DNA of 27,802 nucleotides from CAVSUR01 sp052143655. Lineage in GTDB: Bacteria; Actinomycetota; Actinomycetes; Streptosporangiales; Streptosporangiaceae. Both the position numbers and the translations under genes were made by a program. Shown here piece after piece: positions 24,620 through 27,802 of the stretch. The notes beneath the pieces were generated by a model that saw nothing but the letters and a program-made list of their open reading frames with translations, was not told the origin of the DNA and made no database searches. The first letter of the stretch is position 1; every line of letters starts with the position of its first letter. The stretch lies in contig JBKQSL010000279.1 of assembly GCA_052143655.1 (NCBI GenBank), positions 1 through 27,802 of the forward strand, read 5' to 3'.

Positions 24620-25827
24620 GGGGGCGCGTCGCCGATCCCGGCATCCGCGGTCGCACGCAGTCCGGCGAAGTGAGCATTGGCGGTCCACAATCGCGATCGG
24701 GCGGTGCTCGCCTCGCTTCGCGGGACAGCTGACTTTCGGCCCGGGGCTGATCACCGTCAGCGGCCTGTTTCCGGGCGTCGGCGGCTCTTTCACCATCACT
24801 TACACCGCGCCGGTGCCCGACAGCGCGGCTGGCTACCCGTTCACCGCGGCCGCGTCGGGATCAGGCAAGCTGCCGCCCGCAGAACTGGCCCAGTCCCCGG
24901 CGATCACCGTGACACCATGCGCTGACGGCACCGGCACGATGGTCGTGGCACCGGATACGGCGATGGCGGCGCAGACCACGCAACTCGCCTTCACATATAC
25001 GGCGGCAGGCTGCGGCATCGAGCAGGGCGGCTTTCTCACGCTGACGGTGCCAGCGGGCTGGCCCACTCCGGTCACCGCGACCGGGGAACCCGGATCCACC
25101 ACGGTCGCCGGCGCCGGGACGCCCGCGATATCGGGGATGAGGATCACTGTCGGATTCGGCAGCGCGCTCCCCGCAGGAAGCCCGATCACCATCACCTACC
25201 TGGCCCAGGCGCCCGCGGCGACCGGGTCCTACCAGTTCTCCGCCGCAGAAAAGTCCGCGCGGGCCGGCCAGCTGACGGCACTGGCCGCCTCCCCGTCCGT
25301 TGCCGATATCCCGGCCGCCGGCACCACCCCGTCCATCAGCAGCACGCCTGCAGGCGGTACCGGGAGCGTGATCGTCCATCCGGCCAGCGTGATAGCTGGC
25401 CGCGCCGCGACGCTGACGTTCAGCTACAGGGCCGCGCCGCACGTCGCGCTGCGCCCGGCGACCGAGGTGACGGTGGTGATTCCGGCCGACTTCGAGCGGC
25501 CCAGCCGGGCCGTCAGCGGGGCCGCCCTGACCACGGCACCGTCCGTGACGGTCATCGCGGCGGCCCGCGGGCGCGGGCTGCCGTCCGGTTCGCTCATCAT
25601 TGCGGTCATCGGGCTGGCGGCCGCCGCCGGTGCTGCGATCTGGATCCGGGGCAGGCGGCGCAGGCTGAGCGGGGCGCCGGCGACGGCCGGAAGTCCGCGC
25701 CGTCGTCGCACCGGCACCTGCGCCGGCCGTCAGCGTTCACACCACCGGAATCGGCCGGACGCGCACCGTGCGCATCGAACGACATGCCGCCGCTCCGATC
25801 ACGAAAGTCAGGAAAACCGGGTCGTGA
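24609..25827 (+). pseudogene. Membrane-anchored repeat surface protein, 5' truncated and frameshifted
   Basis: Recognisable protein begins at about 24729, without signal peptide. It starts in the second half of a ~120-residue beta-rich repeat (PGLITVSGLFPGVGGSFTITY), followed by a full repeat from about 24930 (GTGTMVVAPDTAMAAQTTQL) and a third that begins GTGSVIVHPASVIAGRAA and runs into a membrane helix (SLIIAVIGLAAAAGAAIWI) and RGRRRR. The first ~40 codons are Arg-rich and look non-coding, and an in-frame TGA at 24588 blocks extension. After the helix the natural C-terminus continues in the +1 frame (from about 25668-25700), reading VRAVVAPAPAPAVSVHTTGI and ending KVRKTGS at TGA 25825-25827. 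That stop forms a GTGA overlap with the next gene. This indicates a frameshift. Function unknown; C-terminally anchored adhesin-like. Confidence 0.6.
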
Positions 25828-26648
25828 ATGCCGTTCCCACGCCGCCGCTCACGGCTCTGGCCCTGCTGGCCGGCCCGAGCCGGATTCGGGCGGGCGAAGC
25901 CGCCCAGAGCTTGCTGGCGGTGCAGATCGCCGACGGCCTGGCAGGCAGGCTGGGCGAGTTGCCTGACGTTACCCGGGCGGCGGCCGTGCGCGAGGTCGCC
26001 GCGGCGGCGGCCGACGTGCTGGACGTGACCCTGGCTGGAGTGATTATCTCCGGCTGGCGTGAGTACCACGACCTCACGTCCGCTGCCAGCCGCACGCTGG
26101 CCGCCCAGGGCAGTACCGAATTGGTTCAGCTGGCCGCGCACTGCGTCACCGCGACGCAGCGGCCCGCCATCTCCGTGCTCTTCGACGGCAAGCGGGTCGC
26201 CACCGTGCATCTGGACCTGGATCTGCAGTTCGACATCAGCGGGCTGGTGGCGGGCGTCAGCGGCGGTCGGCTTACCGCGGTGCACTCAGGCCGCTGCGAC
26301 GTGACGGCCACGCTGATTATCGAGGACACCGAGGTGGCCACCAGGCACGCCGAGCTTGACCTGCCCGGACTGATCCACCTCAGCCCGGGGATCCGGCTGC
26401 TGGCTGACCGGGAATACCCGGTCAGCCAGAGCGCGCCGGCGGACCCCGGCGCCGGTCCCGCCCTGGCTGGCGGCACCGGCCCTGACCCCGACGGAGAACG
26501 CGGAGCCGGTACTGACCAGCCAGGAGCGCCCGCGGAGGCCGGGACGCAGCGTGCAGGCCGGGTGCGCGAAGACACCGTGCGCTTGCCGCGCGTCCCGCGC
26601 CCGCGCGAAAGCGGCGGCCAAGGCCCCGCCGCGCCGCCGGGGGACTAG
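25824..26648 (+). CDS. Hypothetical protein downstream of surface protein
   Basis: This 274-residue protein starts with a GTG (25824), with AGGAAA 8-9 bases upstream, overlapping the stop of the surface-protein remnant as GTGA. The same frame happens to be open further upstream, but the 50 codons before this GTG are Arg/His-rich antisense-like sequence. The N-terminal ~190 residues look well folded: LLAGPSRIRAGEAAQSLLAV, VTRAAAVREVAAAAADVLDV, IISGWREYHDLTSAASRTLA and then strand-rich AVHSGRCDVTATLIIED. The last ~70 residues are Pro/Gly/Glu-rich and probably disordered. No signal peptide, membrane helix or catalytic motif is visible. I recall similar proteins next to actinobacterial eCIS loci but no function. 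Confidence 0.75.
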   Translation: MNAVPTPPLTALALLAGPSRIRAGEAAQSLLAVQIADGLAGRLGELPDVTRAAAVREVAAAAADVLDVTLAGVIISGWREYHDLTSAASRTLAAQGSTELVQLAAHCVTATQRPAISVLFDGKRVATVHLDLDLQFDISGLVAGVSGGRLTAVHSGRCDVTATLIIEDTEVATRHAELDLPGLIHLSPGIRLLADREYPVSQSAPADPGAGPALAGGTGPDPDGERGAGTDQPGAPAEAGTQRAGRVREDTVRLPRVPRPRESGGQGPAAPPGD

Positions 26649-26667
26649 CGCTGTGCAGCCCGCCGCG

Positions 26668-26689
26668 GTCTGCCGGCCGTCCCGCAGAC
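26668..26689 (+). terminator. Candidate hairpin terminator
   Basis: GTCTGC at 26668-26673 pairs perfectly with GCAGAC at 26684-26689 across a 10-base loop, 20 bases after the stop of the hypothetical gene. No T-run follows, which is common in actinomycetes, so this is tentative. Confidence 0.35.
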
Positions 26690-26707
26690 ATCGGCCGCGG
26701 ATGGCGG

Positions 26708-26736
26708 TTGACACCCATTCCCCAGACATGGATCGT
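26708..26736 (+). promoter_or_regulatory. Candidate promoter of the SARP regulator gene
   Basis: A perfect -35 TTGACA (26708-26713) is followed after exactly 17 bases by GATCGT (26731-26736), a weak -10. Transcription would start near 26743, leaving a leader of about 120 bases before the ATG at 26864. Nothing else was recognised in the 26649-26863 gap. Confidence 0.45.
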
Positions 26737-26863
26737 CACCGATGAACGGGGATACGGGCCGACGAGTGCCGAATGTCGCAAGCAACATCACTGGGCATGC
26801 TCTAAAGCCGGTTGATGCACCTATCTGCAGTTGGCCGCCGCGGGGCGCAGGGAGCAGGCGATC

Positions 26864-27646
26864 ATGAACAACTCATCCCAGGCGGTAGCCGAACGTGACC
26901 TCAGGCTTACGCTCATCCGCGGCTTCGAGTTCCGGAGCGGCGATTCGGTCGTTCCGATGGTCTTCAGCGCCCAGCGGCTAGTCGCCTTCGTGGCCCTCCG
27001 GGACAGGGCGGTGCGGCGGCCGCATGCGAGCGGGACGCTCTGGACTGATGTGCCCGAGCGGCAGGCGAATTCCAGTCTGCGCTCGGCCCTGTGGCGCGCA
27101 CCCGCGCCCGGCGGTCAGCAGCTGGTCGAGGCATCGGGGACGCACCTATGGCTGAATCCTGCGGTGCATGTCGACTTCCGCGACATCGTGTCGCGCGCCG
27201 AGATGGTTTTAGACCACGCCGACGGGCTCGAGCGGGCGGGCAATCTCCGTGATCAGCTGCGCCTGCTCGGGGACGATCTTCTGCCCGACTGGTACGACGA
27301 CTGGGTTCTCGCCGACCGAGAGCGGTACCGCCAGCTGCGGCTGCGCACCCTGGAGACGATGTGCCATCGGCTGACGGATCTCGGGCAATACGCGCTGGCC
27401 CTGGAGGCCGGCCTGGCCGCGGTCGCCTGCGAGCCGCTGCGCGAGAGCGCCCAGCGGGAGGTCGTCCGCGTGCACCTGACGGAGGGCAATACCGTTGAAG
27501 CTGTCCGCCAGTACCGGAGCTATGCGCGGCTGCTCGACGATGAAATCGGCGTCCGGCCCTCACCCTCCATGGACAAGCTGATCGATGAAACCCATGATGG
27601 CCTGTCCCGTCGGCTCGGTGACGGCGGCGTGACAGCAAATGCGTAA
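26864..27646 (+). CDS. SARP-family transcriptional regulator (winged helix plus BTAD)
   Basis: This 260-residue protein starts at the ATG at 26864, with GGGAG about 9 bases upstream; an earlier in-frame start at 26831 lacks a site. Residues about 10-100 are an OmpR-type winged-helix DNA-binding domain (LRLTLIRGFEFRSGDSVV, FSAQRLVAFVALRD, then LWTDVPERQANSSLRSALWR). From about 105 to 250 is a bacterial transcriptional activator domain: LLGDDLLPDWYDDWVLADRE, LRLRTLETMCHRLTDLGQYA and the closing YARLLDDEIGVRPSPSMDKL. This is the minimal SARP architecture; such proteins activate clusters by binding 11-bp-spaced direct repeats. It is the only regulator in the window, and the array upstream of the sheath gene is a natural target (inference). 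Confidence 0.93.
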   Translation: MNNSSQAVAERDLRLTLIRGFEFRSGDSVVPMVFSAQRLVAFVALRDRAVRRPHASGTLWTDVPERQANSSLRSALWRAPAPGGQQLVEASGTHLWLNPAVHVDFRDIVSRAEMVLDHADGLERAGNLRDQLRLLGDDLLPDWYDDWVLADRERYRQLRLRTLETMCHRLTDLGQYALALEAGLAAVACEPLRESAQREVVRVHLTEGNTVEAVRQYRSYARLLDDEIGVRPSPSMDKLIDETHDGLSRRLGDGGVTANA

Positions 27647-27659
27647 GTCTTGGGCATGG

Positions 27660-27679
27660 CCGCTGCGAGCTTGCAGCGG
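27660..27679 (+). terminator. Hairpin terminator after the SARP gene
   Basis: CCGCTGC (27660-27666) pairs perfectly with GCAGCGG (27673-27679) around a 6-base loop, 14 bases after the regulator stop. There is no clear T-run. The remaining bases to 27802 hold no recognisable gene. Confidence 0.5.
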
Positions 27680-27802
27680 GTTACCCAGGGATGATTGGGC
27701 AGTTCGCAACCGGTAGCAACGTTGTCCTGCACAGTTATCCAGCTCATCAGACAGGCTTCAGTACACCCCGGCCGAATTCGCTGCGTTCTGCCAGGCCACT
27801 GA

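Noticed and set aside
24609..26648. A single 679-residue fusion of surface protein and hypothetical protein
   Set aside because: About 50 codons in the middle (25680-25823) look non-coding in this frame, whereas the +1 frame gives a plausible C-terminus with a GTGA overlap. The in-frame fusion is accidental.

Overview
The window is very GC-rich, has dense GTG starts and 4-base gene overlaps, and carries a SARP-type (winged helix plus BTAD) regulator. This points to a filamentous-type actinomycete; I cannot name the genus. Its centrepiece is an almost complete extracellular contractile injection system (eCIS, a phage-tail-like particle). There are no capsid, portal, terminase, lysis or integrase genes, so it is not a prophage.

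Layout. (1) 1-2014, minus strand: a DUF4157 (HELAH) eCIS-associated protein with a Cys-rich, toxin-like C-terminal domain, translationally coupled to a partial DUF6714-like gene that runs off the left edge. (2) 2218-2574, plus strand: a lone DUF4280 PAAR-like tip protein. (3) 24504 down to 2595, minus strand: one compact 16-gene structural operon. In order of transcription it encodes sheath, inner tube, Zn-ribbon baseplate-like protein, Pro-rich disordered protein, Pvc16_N/DUF4255 cap, AAA+ ATPase, small protein, CIS_tube/Afp7-like protein, small LysM/gpX-like protein, gpD/gp27-like hub, gpV/gp5-like spike, gp25, two baseplate-J paralogues, gpI-like tail protein with a beta-helix extension, and a DUF6519/beta-helix/FHA protein. 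(4) 24609-26648, plus strand: a damaged membrane-anchored surface-protein gene (5' truncated, frameshifted near its 3' end) overlapping by GTGA a conserved-looking hypothetical gene. (5) 26864-27646, plus strand: the SARP regulator.

How it fits together: gp25, the J proteins and gpI would form the baseplate around the hub/spike/PAAR tip. Tube and sheath polymerise above it, the DUF4255 protein caps the tail, and the AAA+ protein acts in assembly or disassembly. The DUF6519-FHA protein is a candidate peripheral or fibre element, and the DUF4157 protein a candidate cargo.

The most interesting points are: an array of six phased 11-bp units just upstream of the sheath gene, the geometry SARP regulators recognise, with a two-unit echo upstream of the DUF4157 cargo gene; a possible cargo/partner pair; FHA and beta-helix fusions on tail proteins; the lack of any recognisable tape-measure gene; and a Gly-rich tandem repeat in an oversized sheath.
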